27,546 nt of DNA from a bacterium. GTDB taxonomy: Bacteria; Patescibacteriota; Patescibacteriia; 2-12-FULL-60-25. Positions within the stretch are counted from its first letter, which is position 1. Every line of letters starts with the position of its first letter. Of this stretch, positions 13,727 through 20,991 are shown in pieces. A model generated the notes under the pieces. The model had not been told where the DNA came from, made no database searches, and saw only the letters and a program-made list of their open reading frames with translations. The translations under genes and the position numbers were made by a program. The stretch lies in the NCBI GenBank assembly GCA_020056125.1, contig JAGVIJ010000087.1, forward strand, positions 1 through 27,546, written 5' to 3'.

Positions 13727-13847
13727 AAACATTAAAGCACGAGAGCACGAGAACATTAAAGCACGAGAGCAACTGCTTTCATGCTTTCATGTTTTCATGC
13801 TTTCATGCTTTCATGCTTTCATGCTTTCATGTTTTCATGCTCTCGCG
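13714..13847. repeat. Right octamer array: forward units, then inverted units
   Basis: Seven forward units (13714-13769) come first: CATTAAAA, CATAAAAA, CATTAAAG, CACGAGAG, CACGAGAA, CATTAAAG, CACGAGAG. After CAACTG come nine inverted units (13776-13847), seven or eight of the form YTTTCATG, closing with CTCTCGCG. All fit the degenerate octamer CAYKARAR or its complement. The block can fold back on itself, and its inverted part opposes the left array. Confidence 0.9.
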
Positions 13848-13864
13848 GGTTGACCAAAATCCGA

Positions 13865-13870
13865 TATAAT
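13865..13870 (+). promoter_or_regulatory. Possible -10 element of the M23 gene
   Basis: TATAAT lies 20 bp before the TTG start at 13891. No -35 is found at standard spacing; TTGACC at 13850 is only 9 bp away. Confidence 0.35.
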
Positions 13871-13890
13871 GCTACTTTTTCTGGGCTATA

Positions 13891-15243
13891 TTGGTAAAAA
13901 AACTCAATATTTCTATCCCCTATAAACAACATATAACCACCGTGGCCATTGCTCTATTCCGGGCAATTCGTCATTTTAAGCGCGGATTACAAGCGCTCTT
14001 GCATCAAGTCGCGCGATTACTCGCGCCGCTCGGCCGCCTGACCCTGCGCTGGATGGTTCTGCCCATCTATCGCCTGGCTATCCTCATCAAGTTTAAATTC
14101 GCTCGACTGACCGAGCCAACACGCGGAGCGGTTTTATTTTTCTTCAGTAGCCGCTATCTGTTCCACGGCGTGCTGGGCGTGGCGGCGCTAGCCACCATAA
14201 TTTTGAATATTCAAACCGGACAAGCCTTGGCGCAAGACATCGGACACAATAGTTTGCTCTATGCCTTGGCCACTAATTCGGAAGACGAAATCGTGCAAGA
14301 GAACGCGGGCGAGTCTGCCGGACAAGATGCGCATTATTTAGACGAGAGCGCTTTAATCGCCGTGCCGCATGTGGACTTTGATTATGATGAGGAAGAGCAG
14401 ACCATGGTGAGCTTGGCTGTGCCCGGCGCCATCAGCGCTTTGCCGTCCGTAGAAACCGGCGGCAGATCCAGCGCCCCGCGCACCAATACGGAAACCTATG
14501 TCGTACAGTCCGGAGATACGGTGGTCTCCATTGCCTATCGCTTTGGGGTTAACGTGGGCACAATTTTGTGGGCCAACGGCTTGACCGAGCGCCAATACAT
14601 CCGACCCGGAGATAAACTGAAAATTCCTCCGGTCTCCGGAGTTTTGGCTGTGATAAAAAAAGGCGACACCATTGCCAAGCTGGCTAAAAAATATGGCGTG
14701 AGTGAAAAAGAAATCGTGGAGTTTAATAAAATTACAGCTGACACCACGCTGGCTTTGGGCATGGAGCTCGTGATCCCGGGAGGCAAACCCCCGGCCACGC
14801 CCGTGGTTGTGGCCACCAGCCGCACCGGACAAAGTTCTACTGGCGCAAAGCCTTCGGACGTGGACACCAGCCGTTTAGCTAGCACGCAATTGCTCTGGCC
14901 CACCTCCGGACGCGTTATCACGCAATATTATGGATGGAGACATACGGGCTTGGATGTTGATGGAAATTTGAGCTCACCGTTATACGCGGCGCAAGATGGC
15001 GTGGTGGAAGTTTCAGGTTGGAACAGCGGCGGCTATGGTTTGCAAGTCTTGATTCGCCATCCGAATGGCATGAAGACGCGCTATGCTCACGCCTCTAAAC
15101 TTTATGTGAGCGCAGGACAACAAGTTAAGCGCGGACAGGTGATTGCCATGATGGGATCCACCGGCCGATCCACCGGCTCGCACTTGCATTTTGAAGTCTA
15201 TGTGGGCGGCGTGCGCCGCAATCCGTTGAGTTATATTAGATAA
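13891..15243 (+). CDS. LysM and M23 peptidase domain protein
   Basis: This is a membrane-anchored peptidoglycan endopeptidase of the LytM/M23 type. The 450-residue frame starts at TTG 13891; a later start is possible. A basic N-terminal region (about 1-80) precedes a hydrophobic segment at about 88-108, probably a single anchor. An acidic linker follows. LysM 1 (about 204-247) begins TYVVQSGDTVVSIAYRFGV and LysM 2 (about 253-297) begins AVIKKGDTIAKLAKKYGV; both should bind glycan chains. The M23 domain (about 325-450) keeps the zinc ligands in HTGLDVD and HLHFE and the conserved HPNGMKTRYAH, so it should be active rather than a degenerate activator. A terminator follows. It probably acts in wall turnover or division. 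Confidence 0.92.
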   Translation: MVKKLNISIPYKQHITTVAIALFRAIRHFKRGLQALLHQVARLLAPLGRLTLRWMVLPIYRLAILIKFKFARLTEPTRGAVLFFFSSRYLFHGVLGVAALATIILNIQTGQALAQDIGHNSLLYALATNSEDEIVQENAGESAGQDAHYLDESALIAVPHVDFDYDEEEQTMVSLAVPGAISALPSVETGGRSSAPRTNTETYVVQSGDTVVSIAYRFGVNVGTILWANGLTERQYIRPGDKLKIPPVSGVLAVIKKGDTIAKLAKKYGVSEKEIVEFNKITADTTLALGMELVIPGGKPPATPVVVATSRTGQSSTGAKPSDVDTSRLASTQLLWPTSGRVITQYYGWRHTGLDVDGNLSSPLYAAQDGVVEVSGWNSGGYGLQVLIRHPNGMKTRYAHASKLYVSAGQQVKRGQVIAMMGSTGRSTGSHLHFEVYVGGVRRNPLSYIR

Positions 15244-15247
15244 AAAT

Positions 15248-15284
15248 ACGGCATCTCTCAACCTCGAGCGGTGTCGTTTTTTTT
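15248..15284 (+). terminator. Terminator after the M23 gene
   Basis: ACGGCA (15248-15253) pairs with TGTCGT (15272-15277), and inner ACC/GGT extends the helix. Eight T follow at 15277-15284. Confidence 0.65.
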
Positions 15285-15375
15285 ATTCTCCAACTAATCC
15301 ACACGGTCAAGAGATTGATTGACAATTCTAAAAAAATCTGCGAGGCTCTGTGCAGAACATTACAAGGAGGTTGCC

Positions 15376-15846
15376 ATGCGCTTGGCTGTAAGAAACCGCA
15401 TACTTGCCCTGGAGCGTACACTGCAAATCTACAAGTCCGTAAGCGCCCAGTTGAGCTCTTTGGGGCTTGAGGCCGCCGAGAACAAACACCTGGAGCTCGA
15501 AGATGTTTTTGTGGACGAGGTCACGCCAGAACATCGAGGCGTTTGGGCCGCCTGGTTCCTGCAGATCAGAATCCCGGATCGGATGTCAGACCGCGGCGGC
15601 GACATCTGCTTCGACTTCACGCTTTTTTTCGACAGGCCGCACATGTCTTTCGCGAAAGTCGTCTTCTCCGGAATAAACGACTCGTGGCGGCTGGAGACCA
15701 ATTGTTCGGATCAACGAATCGTGGATCGGCTCGGGCTCCCCTGCATCGGCTGCAGCGATCGTCGGATCGTGGCGGAGGACGCTCTCCGGCTGATAGAGAA
15801 GGCGGCCAGATACTGCCTGTCCATGCACCCCACCAGTTTTGTCTAA
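15376..15846 (+). CDS. Hypothetical protein
   Basis: I do not recognise this 156-residue protein. It starts at ATG 15376, six nt after a strong Shine-Dalgarno AAGGAGG; the frame is open upstream to 15319 but lacks a better start. The first 40 residues (NRILALERTLQIYKSVSAQLSSLGLEAAEN) look helical. The middle is an alternating hydrophobic stretch with WAAWFLQIRIPDRM and FDFTLFFDRPHMSFAKVVF that suggests beta strands. The C-terminal part has four cysteines (NCSDQR, LPCIGC, ARYCLS) and a final helix. There is no signal peptide or membrane helix. It stands alone between two terminators, like the other Shine-Dalgarno-led accessory genes in the window, and may be acquired. Confidence 0.7.
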   Translation: MRLAVRNRILALERTLQIYKSVSAQLSSLGLEAAENKHLELEDVFVDEVTPEHRGVWAAWFLQIRIPDRMSDRGGDICFDFTLFFDRPHMSFAKVVFSGINDSWRLETNCSDQRIVDRLGLPCIGCSDRRIVAEDALRLIEKAARYCLSMHPTSFV

Positions 15847-15887
15847 GCTGGGGGCGCGAGGACACGCGCGCTTCGTCTCCTCGCCTC

Positions 15888-15914
15888 CCTCGACAACTGT
15901 CGGGGTATTTTTTT
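15888..15914 (+). terminator. Terminator after the 15.4 kb hypothetical gene
   Basis: CCTCGAC pairs with GTCGGGG (15888-15905) around a short loop, followed by TATTTTTTT. Confidence 0.75.
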
Positions 15915-15933
15915 AAGCCTAGCCGGCCGAGGC

Positions 15934-15962
15934 TTGACCAAAACCATAATTTTAGTTATGCT
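15934..15962 (+). promoter_or_regulatory. Predicted tig promoter
   Basis: A -35 TTGACC (15934-15939), a 17-bp spacer and a -10 TATGCT (15957-15962). The predicted start near 15969 is about 8 nt before the ATG at 15977. Confidence 0.55.
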
Positions 15963-15976
15963 CGGCACATTAAAAT

Positions 15977-17266
15977 ATGGAACCAATCATTACCAACCTC
16001 CCCAAATCTTTGGTGGAAATAAAATTCACCATTACCCCGCTCGAGGTCCAGCCGTATTTGGATCAAGCCGCGGCTGATTTGCAAATCGATAAACCCATCC
16101 CGGGTTTTCGTCCGGGCAAAGCGCCTTATGACGTGGTCAACCAGGCTGTGGGCGAAATGCGCATCTGGGAAGCGGCGCTGGAACGCGTGGTGCGCGCTCG
16201 TTATGTGCAGACGATTTTGGAAAAACAGATTGAGGCTCTGGGCTCGCCCAGCATTTCCGTGGAACAGCTGGTGCCCGGACAAGAAATTAAATTTACGGTC
16301 ACTGTGCCGGTTATGCCCGCGGTAATTACGCTGGCGAATTATGATGCTCCGCTGGTGACGAAAAAAATTCATCCGACCACCGAGGTTGAAGTGCGTGCGG
16401 CTTTGGATGAGTTGCGCAAAATGCGCCGCCAAGAGGCGGTGGTGGATCGGCCGGCCGGCAAAGACGATCTGGTAATTGTGGATTTGGAAATGAAAAAGGA
16501 CAAAGTGGTGGTGGAGGGCGGCACAGCTAAAAATTTTCGCGTGTATTTGAATGAGCCGCAGTACATCCCGGACTTCGCCGAACAGTTAGTGGGCTTAAAA
16601 AAGGGCGATGAAAAAACTTTTGCCCTGGCCATGCCCAAAGAGCACTATCAAAAACATCTGGCCGGACAAACTTTGGATTTCACGGTCAAAGTGTTGGATG
16701 TGTTTGAGTTGAAGTTGCCGGAATTGAATGATGCGTTTGCCCAAGGATTGGGTTTTGATGCGCTGGAAAAATTGCAAGCGCAATTAAAACTGAATTTGGA
16801 ACACGAGGCTCAACACAAAGCCGACGAGGCCGCGGAAATTGAGTTGATTGAGAAGTTGCTCAAGGCTTCGCGCTTTGGCGATGTGCCTGAAACCCTGATC
16901 AGCCAAGAGGTGCACCGCATGTTTCATGAGTTGGAGCACGCGGCCGAGAGCCAAGGTATGAAGATGGAGGATTATTTGGCCAGTTTAAAAAAGACCGCGG
17001 ATCAAATTAAGTTGGACTTGGTGCCGCGCGCCATTGAGCGCGTGCAAGCCGCGGTGTTGATCAAAGAGATTGCCAAAAAAGAAGGCACCACCGTGCCTGA
17101 TGCGGAGTTGGATGTGGAACAAGATAGAATTTTGACTGCGGCCAAGGATAATCAAGAGTTGAAAGAGCGCATTGCGTCGCCCGAGTATCGCGACTACCTG
17201 GCCAGTCAGATGAAAAATCGAAAAACTCTGGAGTTGCTCAAGAGCAAAGCCATCCAAGAGGGTTAA
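15977..17266 (+). CDS. tig: Trigger factor
   Basis: Trigger factor is the chaperone docked at the ribosome exit tunnel. The 429-residue length is typical. The N-terminal domain carries the ribosome-binding signature PGFRPGKAP (about 41-49). The FKBP-type PPIase domain (about 150-240) includes GKDDLVIVDLEM, VYLNEPQYIPDFAEQLVGLKKGDE and TLDFTVKVLDVFELKLPELND, a standard trigger-factor order. The helical C-terminal arms fill the rest. The ribosome-binding motif is intact. It has its own promoter, no Shine-Dalgarno, and is followed within 35 bp by the inositol-monophosphatase-like gene, which appears to have a separate -10 element. Confidence is high on both motif and length. Confidence 0.96.
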   Translation: MEPIITNLPKSLVEIKFTITPLEVQPYLDQAAADLQIDKPIPGFRPGKAPYDVVNQAVGEMRIWEAALERVVRARYVQTILEKQIEALGSPSISVEQLVPGQEIKFTVTVPVMPAVITLANYDAPLVTKKIHPTTEVEVRAALDELRKMRRQEAVVDRPAGKDDLVIVDLEMKKDKVVVEGGTAKNFRVYLNEPQYIPDFAEQLVGLKKGDEKTFALAMPKEHYQKHLAGQTLDFTVKVLDVFELKLPELNDAFAQGLGFDALEKLQAQLKLNLEHEAQHKADEAAEIELIEKLLKASRFGDVPETLISQEVHRMFHELEHAAESQGMKMEDYLASLKKTADQIKLDLVPRAIERVQAAVLIKEIAKKEGTTVPDAELDVEQDRILTAAKDNQELKERIASPEYRDYLASQMKNRKTLELLKSKAIQEG

Positions 17267-17287
17267 AACAGATGGGCGGTTGCGTGC

Positions 17288-17293
17288 TACAAT
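17288..17293 (+). promoter_or_regulatory. Possible -10 of the inositol-monophosphatase-like gene
   Basis: TACAAT ends 6 bp before ATG 17300, placing the predicted start on the ATG itself. No good -35 was found. Confidence 0.35.
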
Positions 17294-17299
17294 ATCCGC

Positions 17300-18100
17300 A
17301 TGCAAAAAACTTTAACCCAGTTGGAAAAAATCGCGTGGCGCGCCGTGGAGGCGGGCGAGAAAACCGCGTTGAAATTTTTTGATTACCGCACGGTCAACGG
17401 TTATAGCTACAAACCGCATCATGAGACAGTTACCTCGGCTGATTTTGCAACCAATAATGAAATCATCCGCGTACTTAAAAAATTTACGCCAGATATTCCG
17501 ATTCTTTCCGAGGAGGGCGCTGATTTGGAAGAGACGGAAGCTGGCGAACCGCCGCTAGCCTGGGCGCTGGATCCAATTGACGGCACCACGAATTTTATCG
17601 GGCGCATTCCGCTCTGGGGAATCTCGCTCGCGCTCCTGGAATACGGCGAACCGCTCATTGGCGCCATAGCTCTACCTAGTTTAAAGCAAAAATATTCCGC
17701 AGTGCGCGGCCAGGGCGCGCGCATGGATAAAACCCATCTGCATGTTTCCAAAACCAAGCCCTTGAAAGAGAGTTTGGCGCTCATGTGTTATGGCTATCGC
17801 ACCAAAGATGCTCTGCAGGGCGCCTCCATCATCAGCGCTTTCAAAACCAAGGTCCGCGCTGAGCGCGTTTTGGGCGCGGCTGTGATCGAAGCCAGTTGGG
17901 TGGCGGCCGGGCGCGCGGATTTTGCCGTCCTGCAAGGCGCGCATGTGTGGGATGTGGCTGCGGGCGCGCTCTTGGTGCGCGAGGCTGGCGGCGCGGCTGT
18001 AAATTTTCAAGGCCACGCCTGGACGTGGCAAGAAAAAAATATTATTTTTTCCAATCCGCAACTTCTGCCCATCATTTTAAAGACGATCAACCATGACTAA
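17300..18100 (+). CDS. suhB: Inositol-monophosphatase family protein
   Basis: This family comprises Mg-dependent sugar or nucleotide phosphatases, including SuhB, FBPase-like and CysQ-like enzymes. The 266-residue protein has all metal sites: VTSADFATN (about 44-52), SEEG with Glu 71, and DPIDGTTNF with Asp 91 and Asp 94. HVWDVAAGALLVREAGG follows near residue 215. These support real phosphatase activity; the specific substrate cannot be told, and SuhB in E. coli also acts in rRNA transcription complexes, so the symbol is only a family label. ATG 17300 coincides with a predicted transcription start. The last codons overlap the start of the DUF167 gene by 8 nt, so the two genes form an operon. 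Confidence 0.88.
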   Translation: MQKTLTQLEKIAWRAVEAGEKTALKFFDYRTVNGYSYKPHHETVTSADFATNNEIIRVLKKFTPDIPILSEEGADLEETEAGEPPLAWALDPIDGTTNFIGRIPLWGISLALLEYGEPLIGAIALPSLKQKYSAVRGQGARMDKTHLHVSKTKPLKESLALMCYGYRTKDALQGASIISAFKTKVRAERVLGAAVIEASWVAAGRADFAVLQGAHVWDVAAGALLVREAGGAAVNFQGHAWTWQEKNIIFSNPQLLPIILKTINHD

Positions 18101-18359
18101 AATCACAGTGCGCATAATTCCCAACGCTCACCGCTCCGAAGTTGCCGGGCAAGAGGGTGAGACGTGGAAAATTCGCGTGACTGCGCCGCCGATTGAGGGC
18201 AAAGCCAACAAAGAACTCCTCCGCTGGCTGGCTGAAACGTTAGACGTGGCGCCGAGCGAGATTGAAATCGTAAAAGGCCTGGGGTCAAAAATAAAAACGC
18301 TCGAAATTCCTTTGTCCAAACAAGACATCAACTCCGCACTATCATACTACGTAGTATAG
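18093..18359 (+). CDS. yggU: DUF167 (YggU-family) protein
   Basis: The 88-residue protein belongs to the small, widespread UPF0235/YggU family of unknown function. Family hallmarks are present: ITVRIIPNAHRSEVAGQ (residues 3-19), KIRVTAPPIEGKANKELLRWLAETLDV (about 26-52) and IEIVKGLGSKIKTLEI (about 57-72). It starts inside the end of the preceding gene. The last eight codons are part of the palindrome that forms the terminator between this gene and the converging yidD, so the end of the protein is constrained by the RNA hairpin. Confidence 0.92.
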   Translation: MTKITVRIIPNAHRSEVAGQEGETWKIRVTAPPIEGKANKELLRWLAETLDVAPSEIEIVKGLGSKIKTLEIPLSKQDINSALSYYVV

Positions 18360-18383
18360 TAGTGCGAATTTTTAATATTTTTT
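18335..18383 (+). terminator. Terminator overlapping the end of the DUF167 gene
   Basis: CGCACTA (18335-18341) pairs with TAGTGCG (18360-18366). Inside it ATACTAC and GTAGTAT (18344-18357) are perfectly complementary with almost no loop. The tail GAATTTTTAATATTTTTT is U-rich on the plus strand only, so it serves the suhB-DUF167 unit and not the converging yidD. Confidence 0.75.
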
Positions 18384-18633
18384 AACGCACCGGATCAATT
18401 CCTCCCTGGCTCCACGGATGACAGCGCAAAATTCTTTTGATTCCCAGGTACGCGCCGCGCAACAGGCCGTATTTTTTTATGGCCTGACGAGTATATTCAG
18501 AACAAGTGGGGAAAAAACGACACGTGCCGTGCGGAAACAGGCGCGCCAAGGAGCCGTGATCCAAAGACAGCGTGCGCTGATAGATCACGATTAAAATCTG
18601 ACCGAGGCCACGCGGCAAAAATCGCCAATGCAT
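18382..18633 (-). CDS. yidD: Membrane protein insertion efficiency factor YidD
   Basis: YidD is a small protein that assists YidC-mediated membrane insertion and is usually encoded between rnpA and yidC. The 83-residue product matches: LGQILIVIYQRTLS, then CRFFPTCSEYTRQAIKKYGLLRGAYLGIKRILRCHPWSQGGIDPV. The Cys-rich CRFxPTCSEY and CHP-GG-DPV motifs are diagnostic. The minus-strand ATG at 18631-18633 lies 4 bp after the rnpA stop, so they share a transcript. No yidC follows here, since the next gene converges from the other strand; it must be elsewhere or not in this order. Confidence 0.95.
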   Translation of the reverse strand: MHWRFLPRGLGQILIVIYQRTLSLDHGSLARLFPHGTCRFFPTCSEYTRQAIKKYGLLRGAYLGIKRILRCHPWSQGGIDPVR

Positions 18634-18637
18634 GAAA

Positions 18638-19045
18638 TTAAGCTTTAGCCGCCGGCCGAATTTGCATCTTTCTGGCTCGGGGCGACAGTTGCGGCGGCTT
18701 GGCCAAGGCCTCGGAGATCTTGGCGAGCAGCCGTTTGAGCTCCGCGGCCAAATTGGCATGCGAAGCCGCGAGCGCCTCTTGCCGCACGATGAATAAAAGA
18801 TGAATGTTTTTTGGAATCTCGGGCAAAAACCCTTGCACCAGAGCGCGCAAACGCCGCTTGACCCGATTGCGGTCAACGGCTTTTTTAAAAACTTTAGTGG
18901 AAGTGATGAAAGCAACCTTGAGACCCTCGCCCGCCGGCACAGTGCGCACGCGCATAACTAAATACGGCCCGTAGACTGACCGGCCCTTAACCCCCAGCAA
19001 CTTAAAGTCTCTGGTTTTGGTTAAACGAAATGGTTTTTTGAGCAT
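18638..19045 (-). CDS. rnpA: Ribonuclease P protein component
   Basis: RnpA is the protein subunit that helps the RNase P RNA recognise tRNA precursors. The 135-residue product starts LKKPFRLTKTRDFKLL. It carries the RNR signature VDRNRVKRRLRALVQGFLPEI (about 57-77), then HLLFIVRQEALAA. The C-terminal 40 residues are a basic, Pro/Ala-rich extension beyond the usual core of about 115. It begins 5 bp after the rpmH stop, in the classic rpmH-rnpA-yidD order. I did not find the RNase P RNA gene in this window. Confidence 0.96.
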   Translation of the reverse strand: MLKKPFRLTKTRDFKLLGVKGRSVYGPYLVMRVRTVPAGEGLKVAFITSTKVFKKAVDRNRVKRRLRALVQGFLPEIPKNIHLLFIVRQEALAASHANLAAELKRLLAKISEALAKPPQLSPRARKMQIRPAAKA

Positions 19046-19050
19046 TGAAG

Positions 19051-19200
19051 TTAGCGCGCTTTCTTCACGGTCAATTGTTTTCGGCCTTTGGCGCGGCGGC
19101 GCGACAAAACAGCTCGCCCCTGCTTGGTGCTCATGCGACGACGAAAGCCATGCGTCTTGGCGCGATGGCGTTTTTTCGGTTGATATGTTCTTTTAGGCAT
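19051..19200 (-). CDS. rpmH: 50S ribosomal protein L34
   Basis: L34 is a very basic 49-residue protein of the large subunit. On the minus strand the ATG is at 19198-19200 and TAA at 19051-19053. It reads MPKRTYQPKKRHRAKTHGFR, RRMSTKQGRAVLSRRRAKGR and so on, the standard L34 sequence with its long Arg/Lys core. It heads the rpmH-rnpA-yidD unit and is divergent from dnaA, the arrangement seen at many bacterial origins. Confidence 0.97.
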   Translation of the reverse strand: MPKRTYQPKKRHRAKTHGFRRRMSTKQGRAVLSRRRAKGRKQLTVKKAR

Positions 19201-19215
19201 ATGCTTCTTGCCAGA

Positions 19216-19244
19216 AGTATGGCAGAAAAAGTATTATTTGACAA
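19216..19244 (-). promoter_or_regulatory. Predicted rpmH promoter
   Basis: On the minus strand, -35 TTGTCA (19239-19244), a 17-bp spacer and -10 CATACT (19216-19221). The start point would be about 10 nt before the rpmH ATG. A plus-strand TTGACA overlaps the same -35 at 19238-19243 but has a poor -10 partner, so a dnaA promoter here is not certain. The rest of 19201-19339 holds no gene. Confidence 0.5.
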
Positions 19245-19339
19245 TATCTATCCCCACTCCATCCACAGAGTTGACTTCTTTAAGTCGTGATGAGAAATTG
19301 CTCATTAGAGATCGTGTCGAACCCATCTCCAACCCCATT

Positions 19340-20734
19340 ATGAACTTCGCAGAAATTTGGCAAGCATCACTCGGCGAGTTAGAACTCACCTTGTCCAAAG
19401 CTAATTTTACCACGTGGTTTAAAAATACCTTCATTGCCAATGTTGATAACGGTCGCGCCATTATTTGCGTGCCCAATACTTTTACCAAAGCGTGGTTGGA
19501 GAAAAAATATCATGAATCCGTGATCAAAGCTCTGCGCAACGCCACGAACAACGAGGTGCGCGAAGCCACTTATCGCGTGGAAGTTAAAAACACCACCGTG
19601 CTCTCGAGCTTGGCGCCCACGCACACCGAGGTGATGCAAGATAAAACCGACGGATTGAACTTTCATGATGCGGGAATGAGCGAAGAGGCGGCCGGCGACT
19701 CGGCTTTAAACCCGCGCTACACCTTTGAAGGATTTGTCGTGGGCAAAACCAATGAGTTGGCGCATGCCGCGGCCATGGCCGTAGCCACTCAACCGGGTAA
19801 AACCTATAACCCGCTCTTTATTTATGGCGGGTCGGGCTTGGGCAAGACTCATTTGTTGCATGCGGTGGGCAATCATCTGGCGCAAAAGTTCCAAGACATC
19901 AAAATTTTATACGTTACCTGCGAGCGTTTCACCAATGACTTCATCCAGGCCGTGCGCGGCGGCCGCGGCAAAGAGTTTAAAGACTTTTATCGCAATGTGG
20001 ATGTGCTCATGGTGGACGACATCCAATTTATCGGTGGCAAAGAGAGCACGCAGGAGGAATTTTTTCATACTTTTAACGCTTTGCACCAAGCCAACAAGCA
20101 ATTAGTGCTCACTTCTGACCGGGCGCCTAAAGATATTCAAGCTTTGGAGAATCGCCTGCAAACACGCATGGAGTGGGGCATGATGACTGACATTTCCGCG
20201 CCTGATTTTGAAACGCGCGTGGCTATTTTGAATGCAAAGTTGCACGAGAAGAGCATAAATTTGGATTCAGACGTCCAGCGCTACATCGCGGGCACAGTGC
20301 AATCCAATGTGCGCGAGCTGGAAGGCGCGCTCAACAAGATTTTGGCCTACCATCAATTCAAAAATATCACGCCCACGCTGGATTCAGTCCAATCATTGTT
20401 GCAAAGCTACATACCCAGCATGCCCAAGCGCAACATCACGCCGCGCCGGCTACTGGAAATCGTAACCGCTTACTTTGATTTGACCTTGGATGAGCTCTTG
20501 AGCAAAAATCGCGAACAGCGTTTGGCTTTTCCGCGCCAGATCGCCATGTACCTTTTGCGCAGCGAGGCCAAATGTTCTTTTCCGGCCATCGGCGAACACG
20601 TAGGCGGACGCGATCACACCACGGCCATGCATGCGTGCAGCAAAATTTCCGAATTGCTCAAGGCCGATGAACAGCTCAAACAAGATTTGTCGCTGATTCG
20701 CGAAAAACTTTACGCCTGTAAAACCGCTGAATAG
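19340..20734 (+). CDS. dnaA: Chromosomal replication initiator DnaA
   Basis: DnaA binds DnaA boxes and opens the origin. The start is set at ATG 19340, giving 464 residues, because domain I begins NFAEIWQASLGELE there; the frame is open upstream to 19208. Domain I covers about 1-85 and domain II is a short variable linker (about 86-125). Domain III starts NPRYTFEGFVVGKTNELAHAAA and contains Walker A GGSGLGKT (163-170) and Walker B VLMVDDIQFIGG. Domain IV ends with the DNA-binding signature VGGRDHTTAMHACSKI. It is divergent from rpmH and followed by the putative oriC and dnaN. Confidence 0.97.
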   Translation: MNFAEIWQASLGELELTLSKANFTTWFKNTFIANVDNGRAIICVPNTFTKAWLEKKYHESVIKALRNATNNEVREATYRVEVKNTTVLSSLAPTHTEVMQDKTDGLNFHDAGMSEEAAGDSALNPRYTFEGFVVGKTNELAHAAAMAVATQPGKTYNPLFIYGGSGLGKTHLLHAVGNHLAQKFQDIKILYVTCERFTNDFIQAVRGGRGKEFKDFYRNVDVLMVDDIQFIGGKESTQEEFFHTFNALHQANKQLVLTSDRAPKDIQALENRLQTRMEWGMMTDISAPDFETRVAILNAKLHEKSINLDSDVQRYIAGTVQSNVRELEGALNKILAYHQFKNITPTLDSVQSLLQSYIPSMPKRNITPRRLLEIVTAYFDLTLDELLSKNREQRLAFPRQIAMYLLRSEAKCSFPAIGEHVGGRDHTTAMHACSKISELLKADEQLKQDLSLIREKLYACKTAE

Positions 20735-20991
20735 TCCCGGTGGATAATCCTGTTCAAAACTGTGCACAAGGCGACTTAAAAAGTGGATAACAAAACATCA
20801 AAAAAATTAAAACTTTTTTCCTCCCCTGTTCGAGCAGAGTTTGTCCCTGAAATACGCACATTGATCACGTCCTAAAATTGCGTTAATGTCCAACCAACGC
20901 TGAAATTTTTCTCTTTATCCACTTCGTCCACAAGACTTACTACCACTATTGTAAATATATATTTACCGATTAATAATAATCATTTAATAAT
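20735..20991. other. oriC: Putative origin of replication (oriC) in the dnaA-dnaN spacer
   Basis: The spacer has no gene. Three one-mismatch DnaA boxes are present: minus-strand TTATCCACC (20739-20747), minus-strand TTATCCACT (20782-20790) and plus-strand TTATCCACT (20915-20923), with a weaker TCGTCCACA right after the last. A strongly AT-rich stretch (20945-20991) holds the perfect 16-bp palindrome GTAAATATATATTTAC (20951-20966), a plausible unwinding element just before dnaN. Placement between dnaA and dnaN is common for bacterial origins. No cumulative GC-skew test could be made. Confidence 0.65.

Noticed and set aside
11722..13847. Short tandem arrays read as CRISPR
   Set aside because: Units of 7 or 8 bp repeat without spacers and no cas gene is nearby.
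13850..13870. TTGACC with TATAAT as a full promoter
   Set aside because: The spacing is 9 bp, too short for a sigma70 promoter; only the -10 is kept as a weak call.
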